NCBI RefSeq assembly: GCF_001865995.1
Contig: NZ_MLQQ01000045.1
Span: 39,447 to 103,446, forward strand
Direction of reading: 5' to 3'
Origin: Anaerobacillus arseniciselenatis
GTDB lineage: Bacteria > Bacillota > Bacilli > Bacillales > Anaerobacillaceae
DNA length: 64,000 bases
In this document: positions 25,774 through 34,579 of the stretch, in pieces
Layout: every line of letters begins with the position of its first letter
Position numbering within the stretch: position 1 is the first letter of the stretch
The notes under the pieces: model-generated
Told to the model about the DNA's origin: nothing
The model's input: the letters and a program-made list of their open reading frames with translations, nothing else
The model's database searches: none
Translations under genes and position numbers: made by a program

Positions 25774-26226
25774 TTATCTCGTCCGTAATTCAGACCACAA
25801 TTGCTCAAGCCACTTATCAAAATCCGTACCCTTTTCTCCTTCATATGTATCATACACATCAATTCTCATCTTTTTCAGTTTTTCTTTGAAATCTTCATAG
25901 GAGTGATCCTTAGGCAAGCTCTTTTTTATACGAACAAGGATTTTTTTCGTATCTTTAATGGCATCGCCTTCCTTCTGTTCCGGCATTGTTACCTGTTCTC
26001 CTAAGGCTTGAAGTTGACGGTAAGCAGCTTCCTGAACTTTATAAACCGAATCACCTGTCATGCTATGCTTTAACAATTCAATCGTCTCTCTCGTCTTCCA
26101 CTTCCCCAACTCTTCCACCGCGTCCAATCGTTCCCGCCAATTTGCTGTTCTATTGATGGACTTTTTTAATTCATCGAAATTCGCAGGTAAATCTGTTCTT
26201 TCTTCATGATTACTCAAATCATTCAC
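25774..26226 (-). CDS. HEAT-repeat protein
   Basis: 150 residues. Two consecutive HEAT-like helical pairs are visible: NWRERLDAVEELGKWKTRETIELLKHSM and VYKVQEAAYRQLQALGE (about residues 28-80), followed by a Lys-rich helical tail ending in WLEQLWSEL. HEAT repeats form protein-binding superhelices; in short bacterial forms the partner is unknown. ATG 26226 follows AGAAGGGGTG. It is a single-gene unit upstream of dbpA on the same strand, with a terminator-like hairpin between them. Confidence 0.75.
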   Translation of the reverse strand: MNDLSNHEERTDLPANFDELKKSINRTANWRERLDAVEELGKWKTRETIELLKHSMTGDSVYKVQEAAYRQLQALGEQVTMPEQKEGDAIKDTKKILVRIKKSLPKDHSYEDFKEKLKKMRIDVYDTYEGEKGTDFDKWLEQLWSELRTR

Positions 26227-26308
26227 CCCTTCTTCTCTTTATATATTCACCCAAAACCCTAAAAGAAAGTTTACCTTTAATTGCATTTTAACATACAAGT
26301 TTCGAAAC

Positions 26309-26338
26309 GGTGCCTGTCACTTGTTTTAGCCCACCCTC
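26309..26338. repeat. Half copy of the GTGTCTGACAC palindrome family
   Basis: GGTGCCTGTCACTTGTTTTAGCCCACCCTC corresponds to the right arm of the hairpins at 36578-36642 and 48565-48677. A left-arm half copy (AGGGTGGCCCAAAAGAATCTGACACCATGCGG) lies at 29295-29325. Confidence 0.6.
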
Positions 26339-26421
26339 TTTTTGGTTGTGGTTTTCATAAAAGCAAAAATGAAAGTAAATACACAACTACCGCAATGTAG
26401 ATTATCTCACGTATAGCTCTA

Positions 26422-26493
26422 GTTTACTTACCCTCATTTTGTAGTCATCCTCTTCATTTTCTAGTGGGACAATGTACCTGTCCCCCTGTCCGC
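26422..26493 (+). repeat. Direct repeat left of hicAB
   Basis: GTTTACTTACCCTCATTTTGTAGTCATCCTC..., ending in a GGGACA...CTGTCCCCCTGTCCGC REP unit. It recurs almost unchanged at 27289-27357. Confidence 0.85.
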
Positions 26494-26638
26494 TTGAGGA
26501 TTAACACTAGATGACTGGTTAGGTCTTTTGCTAGAACTTTATATATATTTTTAACATAAAAGGGTTATAATGATACTAAATGTGATACTATATTATAAAG
26601 AGGTGCTGAAGTGGCTAGTGTTGAAAAAATAAGAAAAA

Positions 26639-26836
26639 ATGAAAACTCAACCTAGAGGAATACGGTATGCAGATGCAGCAAAGGTTCTTAATCATTTCGG
26701 TTACATATTGGTAAGAAAGAAAGGTTCGCACAGGCATTTCCGAAATGATGCAGGTGATTTAATAGTTTTAAAAGAAGAAAATCCTTTAAAAATCTCTTAC
26801 ATCGAAGATTGTTTAAGTAGAATTAACGAAATCTAA
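26639..26836 (+). CDS. hicA: HicA-like mRNA interferase toxin
   Basis: 65 residues with a double-stranded RNA-binding-like fold: AAKVLNHFGY, then KKGSHRHFRNDAGDL with the catalytic His in GSHRHF near residue 30, and a closing helix. HicA toxins cleave mRNA when HicB is lost. It ends 12 bases before hicB. ATG 26639 has a poor ribosome site; the good one (AAAGAGGTGCTGAA) serves GTG 26611, whose frame (VASVEKIRKN) joins hicA only after a one-base slip in the AAAAAA run before 26639. Family proteins usually begin with such a VSVEK segment, so the native start was probably there. A near-identical broken copy lies at 12160. Confidence 0.88.
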   Translation: MKTQPRGIRYADAAKVLNHFGYILVRKKGSHRHFRNDAGDLIVLKEENPLKISYIEDCLSRINEI

Positions 26837-26848
26837 GGAGATGGTGTC

Positions 26849-27229
26849 ATGTCTAACATAAAAGTTAAAGATATTAATTATTATATGTCTCTTGACTATA
26901 CAGTAGTAATAAACAAGGTCAAAGACGAAGAAAAACCTTATTATTATGGGAAAATAGCAGAATTAGATGGGTGTCATACTACATCGGACACAGTAGAAGA
27001 ACTCTTAGAAGAACTTGAAGAAGTGAAACAGGATTATATTGAAATTAAACTGGAATATGGAGACCCAATTCCAGAACCAAATGAATTGCCTAGTGGTAAA
27101 ATTGTTCTAAGAATGCCAAAAACACTTCATTGGAGATTAGCTGGTGAGGCTAAACAAGAAGGCGTTTCGTTAAATCAATATATGATTTACAAACTAAGTC
27201 AATCCATTAGAGAAGATGAAACTCAATAG
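26849..27229 (+). CDS. hicB: HicB-like antitoxin
   Basis: 126 residues. The N-terminal half is the partly degraded RNase H-like HicB fold (YYYGKIAELDGCHTTSDTVEELLEELEEV, about 30-62), and the C-terminal part is a ribbon-helix-helix DNA-binding domain (VLRMPKTLHWRLAGEAKQEGVSLNQYMIYKL). It should bind and block HicA and repress the operon. ATG 26849 follows AAGGAGATGGTGTC. The pair ends in a strong terminator and lies between direct repeats. Confidence 0.92.
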   Translation: MSNIKVKDINYYMSLDYTVVINKVKDEEKPYYYGKIAELDGCHTTSDTVEELLEELEEVKQDYIEIKLEYGDPIPEPNELPSGKIVLRMPKTLHWRLAGEAKQEGVSLNQYMIYKLSQSIREDETQ

Positions 27230-27244
27230 ACGATCATTCATTAA

Positions 27245-27270
27245 GACCGGCAGTTGTTGCCGGTCCTTTT
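27245..27270 (+). terminator. Terminator of hicAB
   Basis: GACCGGCA-GTTGT-TGCCGGTC followed by CTTTTGCC, 15 bases past the hicB stop. Confidence 0.85.
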
Positions 27271-27288
27271 GCCTATTTCGATTCATGC

Positions 27289-27357
27289 GTTTACTTACCT
27301 TCATTTTGTAGTCATCCTCTTCATTTTCTAGCGGGACATACCTGTCCCCCTGTCCGC
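27289..27357 (+). repeat. Direct repeat right of hicAB
   Basis: GTTTACTTACCTTCATTTTGTAGTCATCCTC... with the same REP end (GGGACATACCTGTCCCCCTGTCCGC) as 26422-26493; three bases shorter in the REP loop. Confidence 0.85.
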
Positions 27358-27375
27358 GGAATGGGGGCACTCCTA

Positions 27376-28356
27376 CTATTCCTCCATGCCCTCAAATTTC
27401 TTTGATTGAAATTTATCGAGCAATTCACGCACTTCATCTGTTGACTCTGTGTTCATTAGTTGATTTCTCAATTCACTTGCCCCTCGAAATCCCTTGACAT
27501 ATATCTTAAAAAAGCGATGAAGAGCCTTAAACGGACGTAGCTCTAATCCTGAATATTTATCATGGAGATCCATATGCATTCGTAAAAGATCAAGTAATTC
27601 CTTACTGCTATGATCTTTCGGCTCTTTTTCAAAGGCAAATGGATTATTGAAAATACCACGGCCAATCATAACCCCATCAACACCATATTGGCGGGCGAGC
27701 TTCAAGCCAGTTTGACGATCAAGAATATCGCCATTGATTGTCAAGAGTGTATCTGGTGCTATTCGGTCACGAAGTTCTTTAATCTCCGGGATCAGCTCCC
27801 AATGCGCATCTACTTTACTCATTTCCTCTCTTGTCCGCAGATGAATGGAAAGATTTGCAATATCTTGTCTCAATATGTGAGTCAGCCATTCGTGCCATTC
27901 GTCGATATCCGTGTAACCAAGCCTTGTCTTGACACTTACCGGCAATCCGCCTGCCTTTGCTGCTTGTATTAAATCTGCTGCAACTTCTGGACGTCGAATA
28001 AGGCCACTTCCCTTCCCATGCCGTGCCACATTAGGTACAGGACAGCCCATATTGATATCCACACCCCTAAACCCAAGTTTCGCCATACCAATACTCATTT
28101 GCCGAAAGTTTTCAGGTTTATCTCCCCATATATGGGCTACAATTGGTTGTTCATCTTCTGTAAAAGTCAAACGCCCACGTACACTTTTATTTCCCTCGGG
28201 GTGACAATAACTCTCACTGTTTGCAAACTCTGTAAAAAACACATCTGGTCTGGCTGCTTCACTCACTACATGGCGAAAAACAACATCCGTCACTTCTTCC
28301 ATTGGTGCCAGTATAAAAAAAGGTCGTGGTAAATCACGCCAAAAATTTTCTTTCAT
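27376..28356 (-). CDS. tRNA-dihydrouridine synthase
   Basis: 326 residues from ATG 28356; in-frame TTG codons at 28362 and 28368 with a nearby AGAGG are alternatives. A flavin TIM barrel reduces uridine in the tRNA D-loop with NADPH. Visible are the FMN-site start [12 protein letters not shown] near residue 14, the catalytic Cys in [23 protein letters not shown] near 100, KTRLGYT near 142, and TINGDI and [14 protein letters not shown] near 215-240. The helical C-terminal domain is complete. In B. subtilis-type genomes Dus proteins are about 330 residues, as here. Single gene downstream of the hicAB repeat. Confidence 0.93.
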   Translation of the reverse strand: MKENFWRDLPRPFFILAPMEEVTDVVFRHVVSEAARPDVFFTEFANSESYCHPEGNKSVRGRLTFTEDEQPIVAHIWGDKPENFRQMSIGMAKLGFRGVDINMGCPVPNVARHGKGSGLIRRPEVAADLIQAAKAGGLPVSVKTRLGYTDIDEWHEWLTHILRQDIANLSIHLRTREEMSKVDAHWELIPEIKELRDRIAPDTLLTINGDILDRQTGLKLARQYGVDGVMIGRGIFNNPFAFEKEPKDHSSKELLDLLRMHMDLHDKYSGLELRPFKALHRFFKIYVKGFRGASELRNQLMNTESTDEVRELLDKFQSKKFEGMEE

Positions 28357-28508
28357 ATTCAAATTCAAATCCTCTCATTATTATAGGATCGAGGCCAAAC
28401 CTTGTTCCCAAAATTAAACCCAAAATGCCCCTGTTTCTTTTACACTTATACCATGCTTAAGCACAGGTATCAAGTAATGAAGAGGTTGAATTTAATCAAC
28501 TTACCTTT

Positions 28509-29282
28509 TTGTCAGAAGAACTATTCACTGATATAATTAAAGGCGAAGAACGGCGCGTAGACATCCTTGTGAAAACGAAGCTAAAAGGGAAAGATGTAGC
28601 GATTATCGTTCATACAGAAACCCAAGCTTATTATCAAAAAGACTTCGCTGAGCGGATGTTTATCTACTTTAGCCGACTATATGAAAAACATCGAAAAGCG
28701 ATTATTCCAATTGCTGTGTATAGTTATGATGAAAGAAAAAATGAACCTAACACATTCCAAATATCAATACCGACATTACCAATTATGCAATTCGAGTTCT
28801 TGACGCTAGAACTAAACAAAAAGAATTGGAGAGAATATATAAAAGATGAAAACCCAGTAACTGCAGCATTATTAAGTAAGATGAACTACACAAAAACAGA
28901 GCAGGATGAGTTAAAGCGAGAATTCTTTCGCATGCTAATTAAACTTGAAACAAGATACGATAAAGCGCGAATGGCCCTAGTTTCTGGTTTCTTCGAGTGC
29001 TATCTACCTATAAATTTAAACGAGGATGTTCAGCTTTTAGAAAAAGAAGAAAGGGTGAAAGTAGTGGAACTTATGAACTCATGGGAACGGAAAGGCTTTG
29101 AAGAAGGGATTGAAAAAGGCATTGAGAAAGGCCTAGAAGAAGGAATTCAAAAAGGCATTGAGAAAGAAAGGAAAGAAATGATATTCCGCTTGCTTGACCA
29201 AGGTTGTGACATGAAAACAATTACTACAGTCACCCAATTATCGGAAAAAGAGGTTAAGAAAATAATATTGGAAAATAAGTAA
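28509..29282 (+). pseudogene. Rpn-family nuclease/transposase, N-terminally truncated
   Basis: 257 residues from TTG 28509; in-frame coding similarity starts earlier (EVEFNQLTF, about 28480) but a TAA at 28457 blocks further extension. The catalytic core is present: VDILVKTKL and HTETQ, then FAERMFIYFSRLYEKHRK and the Glu/Lys/Gly repeat tail (EGIEKGIEKGLEEG) near residues 195-220. The first 45-50 residues of the family (HDRWFKE... segment) are missing and no ribosome site precedes the TTG. It differs clearly from the 8.4 kb copy, so it is a separate paralogue. Activity doubtful. Confidence 0.78.
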
Positions 29283-29444
29283 CCGCCAGAAAGAGGGTGG
29301 CCCAAAAGAATCTGACACCATGCGGATACAACTTTATTAATTCATTGTTCCATAATGAAAGCACGACATCCATTTGGGCATTATGAGATTTTTCTTCTCC
29401 TTCTAAAACGCGCTTCCATAGCTCGTTCAATTGCCTGCCAAATC

Positions 29445-29482
29445 GTTATTGTTTTACTCCATAGTTATTGTTTTACTCCATA
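29445..29482. repeat. Exact 19-bp tandem duplication
   Basis: GTTATTGTTTTACTCCATA occurs twice without gap, 18 bases before the cobO stop. The rest of 29283-29444 holds the half REP at 29295 and no supported gene. Confidence 0.9.
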
Positions 29483-29500
29483 ATGGAAAAAGTTTGCCTT

Positions 29501-30061
29501 TTAAAATTCAATTCCTTGAACGGCAGGAATTCTTTCATCATAATAATGTTTCATTGGATGCATTTCAGTTACTAAATCTGCAATATTTATGATTTCCTGC
29601 TTTGCGGAACGGCCTGTAATTGTCAAATGGATATGTTTAGGACGATTTCGAATAACATCTACGACTTCATTTAATGGAAGTACATCATCAATTGGGAAAC
29701 GTTCGATAGCAAGGGCATTGTTTAATTCGTCTAAAATAATGACATCATAGTCCCCTGATAATACTTTCTCTTTAGTAAATTCCCACGCTTTATAAAGCTT
29801 ATCGCGGTGTTCTTCGGGTGTCTTCGTCCATGTAAAACCACTCCCTAATTGGTGCATCTCAATTCCTATCTCATCAAACATCATCTTTTCTCCATAGGTA
29901 CGTTCTGGAGACTTAATAAATTGAAGAACTAAAACTTTTTTCCCCTGCCCTTTAGCTCGAATAGCTAAGCCAAGGGCAGCTGTTGTTTTTCCTTTTCCAT
30001 CTCCTGTATATACTAAGGTTAAGCCTTCGTTACAATTATCCTCAACTTTACCTACATTCAT
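29501..30061 (-). CDS. cobO: Cob(I)yrinic acid a,c-diamide adenosyltransferase
   Basis: 186 residues from ATG 30061 (a GTG at 30073 overlaps its own ribosome site). It transfers the adenosyl group of ATP to Co(I) corrinoids. The P-loop GDGKGKTTAALG near residue 20 and VIILDELNNAL near 112 are the CobA/CobO/BtuR signatures, and ITGRSAKQEI near 160 follows. Last gene of the cobalamin operon, 35 bases after cobT. Regulated with the operon by the upstream B12 riboswitch. Confidence 0.94.
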   Translation of the reverse strand: MNVGKVEDNCNEGLTLVYTGDGKGKTTAALGLAIRAKGQGKKVLVLQFIKSPERTYGEKMMFDEIGIEMHQLGSGFTWTKTPEEHRDKLYKAWEFTKEKVLSGDYDVIILDELNNALAIERFPIDDVLPLNEVVDVIRNRPKHIHLTITGRSAKQEIINIADLVTEMHPMKHYYDERIPAVQGIEF

Positions 30062-30096
30062 GGCGCTTACCACCTCTCCTTGTTGACTATTATCAA

Positions 30097-31146
30097 TCAG
30101 TATTTTTTATCACTAACACCTGCTGAAGTAAAGGTTGCCATTTCTTTCAACATTAATGTTGCAGATTGTAAGATTGGGTGGGCAACAGCGGCACCGCTTC
30201 CTTCCCCTAAGCGTAATCCTAAATCGATGAGAGGCTCCTTCTCTAAAAGTTGGACGGCTGTTTTATGACCTGGCTCCACTGAGCGATGACTAACGATCAT
30301 ATAGTTTGCGGCTCTACTATCTATAAGTTTTGCGATAAGTGCGGCTACTGTGCAAATAAACCCGTCAACAAGGATTGGGACTCGCCTACTAGCCGCTGCT
30401 AGCATTGCTCCTGCCATAGCTGCGATTTCTAAACCACCAATTTTCACAAGGATATCGATTGGATCAGAAGGATCAGGCTTTCTTGCTTTTAACGCTCTTT
30501 CAATGACCTGTTGTTTATGAACTATTTTTTCCTTTGGAATACCAGTCCCAAAACCAACAAGTGATTGAACGTCCTTCCCACTTATCGCGGCCAAAATGGC
30601 ACTGCTCGTTGTCGTATTTCCGATTCCCATTTCTCCTAAGATCAGGCATTTTACCCCTTTTTTAATGAACTCTTCTGCTTGTGTAAATCCAATATCAATC
30701 GCTTTTTCTGCTTCTTCTTTCGTCATGGCATCTTCTTGGCAAAAATTCGCTGTACCGTTGCGAATTTTTTTACTTATTAAATCTTCACCTTCTATGTCAG
30801 TGGCAACCCCGATATCAACAATTTTTAGTTGTGCCGAAATTTGTTTACTAAAAACATTAATCGCAGCTCCACCCGTTAAAAAGTTTTTCACCATTTGCGC
30901 TGTTACTTCCTGGGGAAATGCAGAAACCCCTTCAGTTGTGACTCCGTGATCTGCAGCAAAAACAATCACTCCAGGTGGGGTTACTGTGGGAAATTCATCA
31001 GAAGTCATTTCTGCTATGGTAATCGCTAATTCTTCTAATCTACCTAGGCTCCCAGGTGGTTTCGTTAAAGTATTCATATAGTTTTCTACGGTACGACCTG
31101 TTTCAATATCAAGAGCTGGTATAGAGTTTGTTTTAATGATGGTCAT
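30097..31146 (-). CDS. cobT: Nicotinate-nucleotide:dimethylbenzimidazole phosphoribosyltransferase
   Basis: 349 residues, normal for CobT, which makes alpha-ribazole phosphate for the lower ligand of B12. Recognisable stretches: LTKPPGSLGRLEELA near residue 27, FAADHGVTTEGVSAFP near 65, EMGIGNTTTSSAI near 172 and the catalytic Glu region near the C-terminus, RLGEGSGAAVAHPIL. Its start overlaps the cobQ stop by 14 bases, so translation is coupled. Confidence 0.95.
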   Translation of the reverse strand: MTIIKTNSIPALDIETGRTVENYMNTLTKPPGSLGRLEELAITIAEMTSDEFPTVTPPGVIVFAADHGVTTEGVSAFPQEVTAQMVKNFLTGGAAINVFSKQISAQLKIVDIGVATDIEGEDLISKKIRNGTANFCQEDAMTKEEAEKAIDIGFTQAEEFIKKGVKCLILGEMGIGNTTTSSAILAAISGKDVQSLVGFGTGIPKEKIVHKQQVIERALKARKPDPSDPIDILVKIGGLEIAAMAGAMLAAASRRVPILVDGFICTVAALIAKLIDSRAANYMIVSHRSVEPGHKTAVQLLEKEPLIDLGLRLGEGSGAAVAHPILQSATLMLKEMATFTSAGVSDKKY

Positions 31147-32662
31147 TTTTATTCATCTCCTTCATTTGATCGTGATTTATTTTTTCATTTATTACATCTA
31201 ATTGAACGTGTTTCCGTACGTGATCTGCTAATCGATCAAACGCTTTTTCACGAATTTGCTGAAAAGAAACTCGCTCTGTTATTTCAGCTAACCCCTTTTG
31301 TACGCGGAGCTTGTTTAATAATTGTTTTCTAAATTCGTCATTGTGAAAAATCCCATGAAAATATGTGCCTAAAACACGTTCATCTTCACTTTTACAACCT
31401 TCATTTCGATCTTCCAATTCAATGAAAGATTGAAATTCTCCTTCAAAAGCAGTCTGCCCCATATGAATTTCATAGCCTGATACATCGGTTAAAACACCTC
31501 CAAAAGAGAGGGTTCCCTCTGATAAAACCGTTGTTTTTTCTTGAGTAATCGTCGTTTTTAAAGGAAATAACTTTAGTCCATCCTCCATTAAATAAGGGGA
31601 TTCTATGTTGTAAGGATCGTCAATCGATGACCCGAGCATTTGAAAGCCACCACACACGCCAAAAATTGTTGCATTCGTATTTTTATGTAGGGCGATAATT
31701 GCCTCTTTCAAACCAGAGTTTTTCAAAAACATTAAATCCTCAATCGTATTTTTACTTCCTGGTAAAATAATCAGATCCGGCTGTTTTAACTGTTCTGCCT
31801 TTGTTATAAAGCGAACATGACAATCAGGTTCTAAAAAGAACGGGTCGACATCTGTAAAGTTTGAAATTTTCGGATAGCGAATCACTGCAATATCAATATC
31901 TTTTGTTTGATCTTCATCAGGTTTATATTGATCAAGAATGACCGAATCTTCCGCTTCAATATTTAAGTTTGATAAATAAGGGATCACTCCAAGAACTGGC
32001 TTGCCCGTATACTGTTCAAACCATGTTAAGCCGGGTTCTAAAAGTTTAATATCACCATGGAATTTATTAATGATTACACCAATGACTCGATCACGATCTT
32101 CTGGAGATAACAGCTGTAGTGTTCCTACTAAGCTAGCAAAAACGCCACCTTTATCAATATCACCAACAAGAATCACCGGTGCATCTGCAATGTTAGCAAC
32201 CCGCATATTCACAAGTTCACGATCATTTAAGTTCACCTCTGCTGGGCTACCCGCCCCCTCAATGACGATTCGTTCATATTGATTCGATAAAGAACTGAGT
32301 GCTTCTTCAATAAGCTGTAACCCTTGATAAAAAAACTCTTTTCGATATTCGCCTGCTTGCATATTTCTGTAAGGCTTGCCGTGAACGACAATTTGCGACT
32401 CATTTTCACGGTTCGGTTTGATTAAAATCGGATTCATATCCGTAGTTGCAATCACACCGGCAGCCTCGGCCTGAACACCTTGCGCCCTTCCTATTTCTTT
32501 ACCGTCAATCGTAATGTAAGAATTTAAAGCCATGTTTTGTGATTTGAATGGGGCAGTACTGTATCCATCCTGTGAAAATATTCTACAAAAGGCAGTTACT
32601 AATACACTTTTCCCTGAATCTGAATGAGTACCTTGGATCATAAGAGGCAGAGCTTTACGCAT
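31133..32662 (-). CDS. cobQ: Cobyric acid synthase
   Basis: 509 residues (CobQ/CbiP). It amidates four carboxylates of adenosyl-cobyrinic a,c-diamide. An ATP-binding dethiobiotin-synthetase-like domain opens the protein (MIQGTHSDSGKSVLVTAF), with SQNMALNS near 40. The class I glutaminase domain has the nucleophile in FGVCGGFQMLG near 338 and the catalytic His in GTYFHGIFHN near 433. It overlaps cbiA by eight bases upstream and cobT downstream. Confidence 0.95.
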   Translation of the reverse strand: MRKALPLMIQGTHSDSGKSVLVTAFCRIFSQDGYSTAPFKSQNMALNSYITIDGKEIGRAQGVQAEAAGVIATTDMNPILIKPNRENESQIVVHGKPYRNMQAGEYRKEFFYQGLQLIEEALSSLSNQYERIVIEGAGSPAEVNLNDRELVNMRVANIADAPVILVGDIDKGGVFASLVGTLQLLSPEDRDRVIGVIINKFHGDIKLLEPGLTWFEQYTGKPVLGVIPYLSNLNIEAEDSVILDQYKPDEDQTKDIDIAVIRYPKISNFTDVDPFFLEPDCHVRFITKAEQLKQPDLIILPGSKNTIEDLMFLKNSGLKEAIIALHKNTNATIFGVCGGFQMLGSSIDDPYNIESPYLMEDGLKLFPLKTTITQEKTTVLSEGTLSFGGVLTDVSGYEIHMGQTAFEGEFQSFIELEDRNEGCKSEDERVLGTYFHGIFHNDEFRKQLLNKLRVQKGLAEITERVSFQQIREKAFDRLADHVRKHVQLDVINEKINHDQMKEMNKNDHH

Positions 32663-34031
32663 ATACTTTTTTCTCCTTACATTTTTGTATCCAGTTTTCT
32701 ACCATTTGAGGACAAGAGGCAAAATGGAAATGTGTGTAACCAGCAACTAGATTTAGAGCCATATATCCTTCAGAAGTGACGCCACGCATTCCTTTTGTTT
32801 CATAGGCATAAGGAATTTCCTTTTTCGAATGAAAAGTAGAATAATGAAACTCATGCCCTTTCGCTTTTACACCATTTAGTAAAAGAAAGTTCCCATTCTT
32901 CCCACTAACCTCGCGATAGCCAAGCACAGCAAGTCTAGTTTGCATTTCTACTTTTCCAGGAATGATTCCGAGCATTTCATACTCTTTTTGATTCGTTGTA
33001 ACTATCGCTTCGGTTAAATACATAAACCCTCCACATTCAGCTAAGGTAGGCATTCCCGCTTCAATCGCTACCTTGATCGATTCTTTTACTTCTTTTTCTT
33101 TTGCAAGATTATCGACAAATTCTTCAGGAAAACCTCCACCAAGGTATAAACCATCGACATTTTCTGGTAATACCTCACCTGCCAAAGGAGAAAAATAAAC
33201 GAGTTCTGCTCCGTGTGCTTCTAGCAACTCTAAGTTTTCTTGATAATAAAAGTTAAATGCGGCATCCTTGGCAACAGCGATACGACAAGTTGTCTCTGCT
33301 TTTTTATAATAGAGTGAGAGAGTATCATCTAATTCTAAAGGATCTGTTTTAGAGAGCTCAAGCAAGTGTTCAATATTGATGGTTTCAAGAATTAAGTCAC
33401 CTAAACGATCAAAAAATCCGTCAAGCTCACCTCGTTCAATTGATGGAATTAAGCCTAGGTGTCTTTCTGGAATTTCAATATCGATTTCACGCTGTAAATA
33501 ACCAATCACCGGAACTTGACACTCTTGTTCGATCGCGGTTTTTACAAGCTGAAAATGCCCATCACTACCTACACGATTGGCAATGACACCTACTACATTC
33601 ACCTCTTCAGATAAACACTGAAACCCTTTGACAATGGCTGCTGCACTGCGAGCCATACTTGCACAATTAACGACAAGGATGACTGGGCTATTGGTAACAA
33701 CACTAATATCGGCGGTGCTTCCTTTATCGCTTCTTGGATCTTTCCCATCATAAAAGCCCATCACCCCTTCTATAATGGATATATCCGCTCCTATACTTCC
33801 GTTTTTTAATATCCCTTTCACAATTTCTTCATTTAACATCCAACTATCGAGATTTCGTGATGTTCTTTTGGTGACAGCCGTATGATAAGTAGGATCAATA
33901 TAATCAGGACCACATTTAAATCCTTGAACAACCAACCCCCTTTTTTTCAATGCCGCCATTAACCCAATCGTTATCGTCGTTTTTCCTACTCCACTACCAG
34001 TTCCTGCGATGACGATGCGTCGTTCTGTCAT
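32655..34031 (-). CDS. cbiA: Cobyrinate a,c-diamide synthase
   Basis: 458 residues. CbiA/CobB amidates the a and c side chains of cobyrinate (or hydrogenobyrinate). The N-terminal P-loop region is AGTGSGVGKTTITIGL; FKCGPDYIDPTYH near 40 and EGVMGFYDG near 88 are family stretches. The C-terminal glutaminase domain has LYLGGGFPEEF near 295 and the Cys in LAECGGFMYL near 335, with HFHFASCPQ at the end. First gene behind the riboswitch; ATG 34031 follows AAAGAGGTAATAA. Confidence 0.95.
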   Translation of the reverse strand: MTERRIVIAGTGSGVGKTTITIGLMAALKKRGLVVQGFKCGPDYIDPTYHTAVTKRTSRNLDSWMLNEEIVKGILKNGSIGADISIIEGVMGFYDGKDPRSDKGSTADISVVTNSPVILVVNCASMARSAAAIVKGFQCLSEEVNVVGVIANRVGSDGHFQLVKTAIEQECQVPVIGYLQREIDIEIPERHLGLIPSIERGELDGFFDRLGDLILETINIEHLLELSKTDPLELDDTLSLYYKKAETTCRIAVAKDAAFNFYYQENLELLEAHGAELVYFSPLAGEVLPENVDGLYLGGGFPEEFVDNLAKEKEVKESIKVAIEAGMPTLAECGGFMYLTEAIVTTNQKEYEMLGIIPGKVEMQTRLAVLGYREVSGKNGNFLLLNGVKAKGHEFHYSTFHSKKEIPYAYETKGMRGVTSEGYMALNLVAGYTHFHFASCPQMVENWIQKCKEKKVYA

Positions 34032-34167
34032 TTTATTACCTCTTTATGATATTTAATTTTTCCATACAAAGCCTTCATGGCGGCATGCCTGCCGCCACCA
34101 TCTAACATGAAAAGTCGGGTGGGTGTCCTAACCAACTAGCCACTAACCAACAAACCAACTTTCAAAC

Positions 34168-34196
34168 AAAAAATCCTTAACACGAAGTTAAGGATT
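34168..34196 (-). terminator. Terminator in the B12 riboswitch expression platform
   Basis: AATCCTTAAC-TTCGT-GTTAAGGATT then TTTTTGTTTG on the minus strand, between the aptamer and cbiA. Premature termination when adenosylcobalamin is bound is the expected logic. Confidence 0.88.
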
Positions 34197-34277
34197 AAGA
34201 ATACATATATTGATAGTTTTAAAACAAAACTATACATCATGAATCCTATCCTTCCCTCCGAAGAATAATACAAACAA

Positions 34278-34447
34278 CTTTAAAAGCAGGTTTCCTGGCT
34301 TACGCTTCTACTTACTTTTGCTTCCTTCCCGACGTTATTGTCAGTGGATTATCGCAATTTCATCAGCGCTTACAGTAGCGGGGGCTGCATCGGTTTCTCA
34401 CCGATTTCCCTATTATCTCAATACTATTTAGTATTAAGCACTTTTAA
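34278..34447 (-). promoter_or_regulatory. Cobalamin riboswitch aptamer
   Basis: Minus-strand order matches the B12 aptamer: an AATAGGGAA-type segment, CGGTGAGAAACCGATGCAGCCCCCGC, CTACTGTAAGCG, and the B12 box CCACTGACAATAACGTCGGGAAGG (34347-34324), ending GCCAGGAAACCTGC. The closing helix pairs TTAAAAG with CTTTTAA. It lies about 250 bases upstream of cbiA and controls the four-gene operon; the MFS gene upstream is outside its reach. Confidence 0.95.
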
Positions 34448-34579
34448 GCTTAAAATATTTAATTTTCTAAATTCATTAAACAACATTACATAAACTTTTG
34501 CAAGGGACTTCTCCAAATTTATCATATATTTTTCCAGCTTCTTTTCAAGAAAAGTAGATCGTTTAAATACACCACAACC

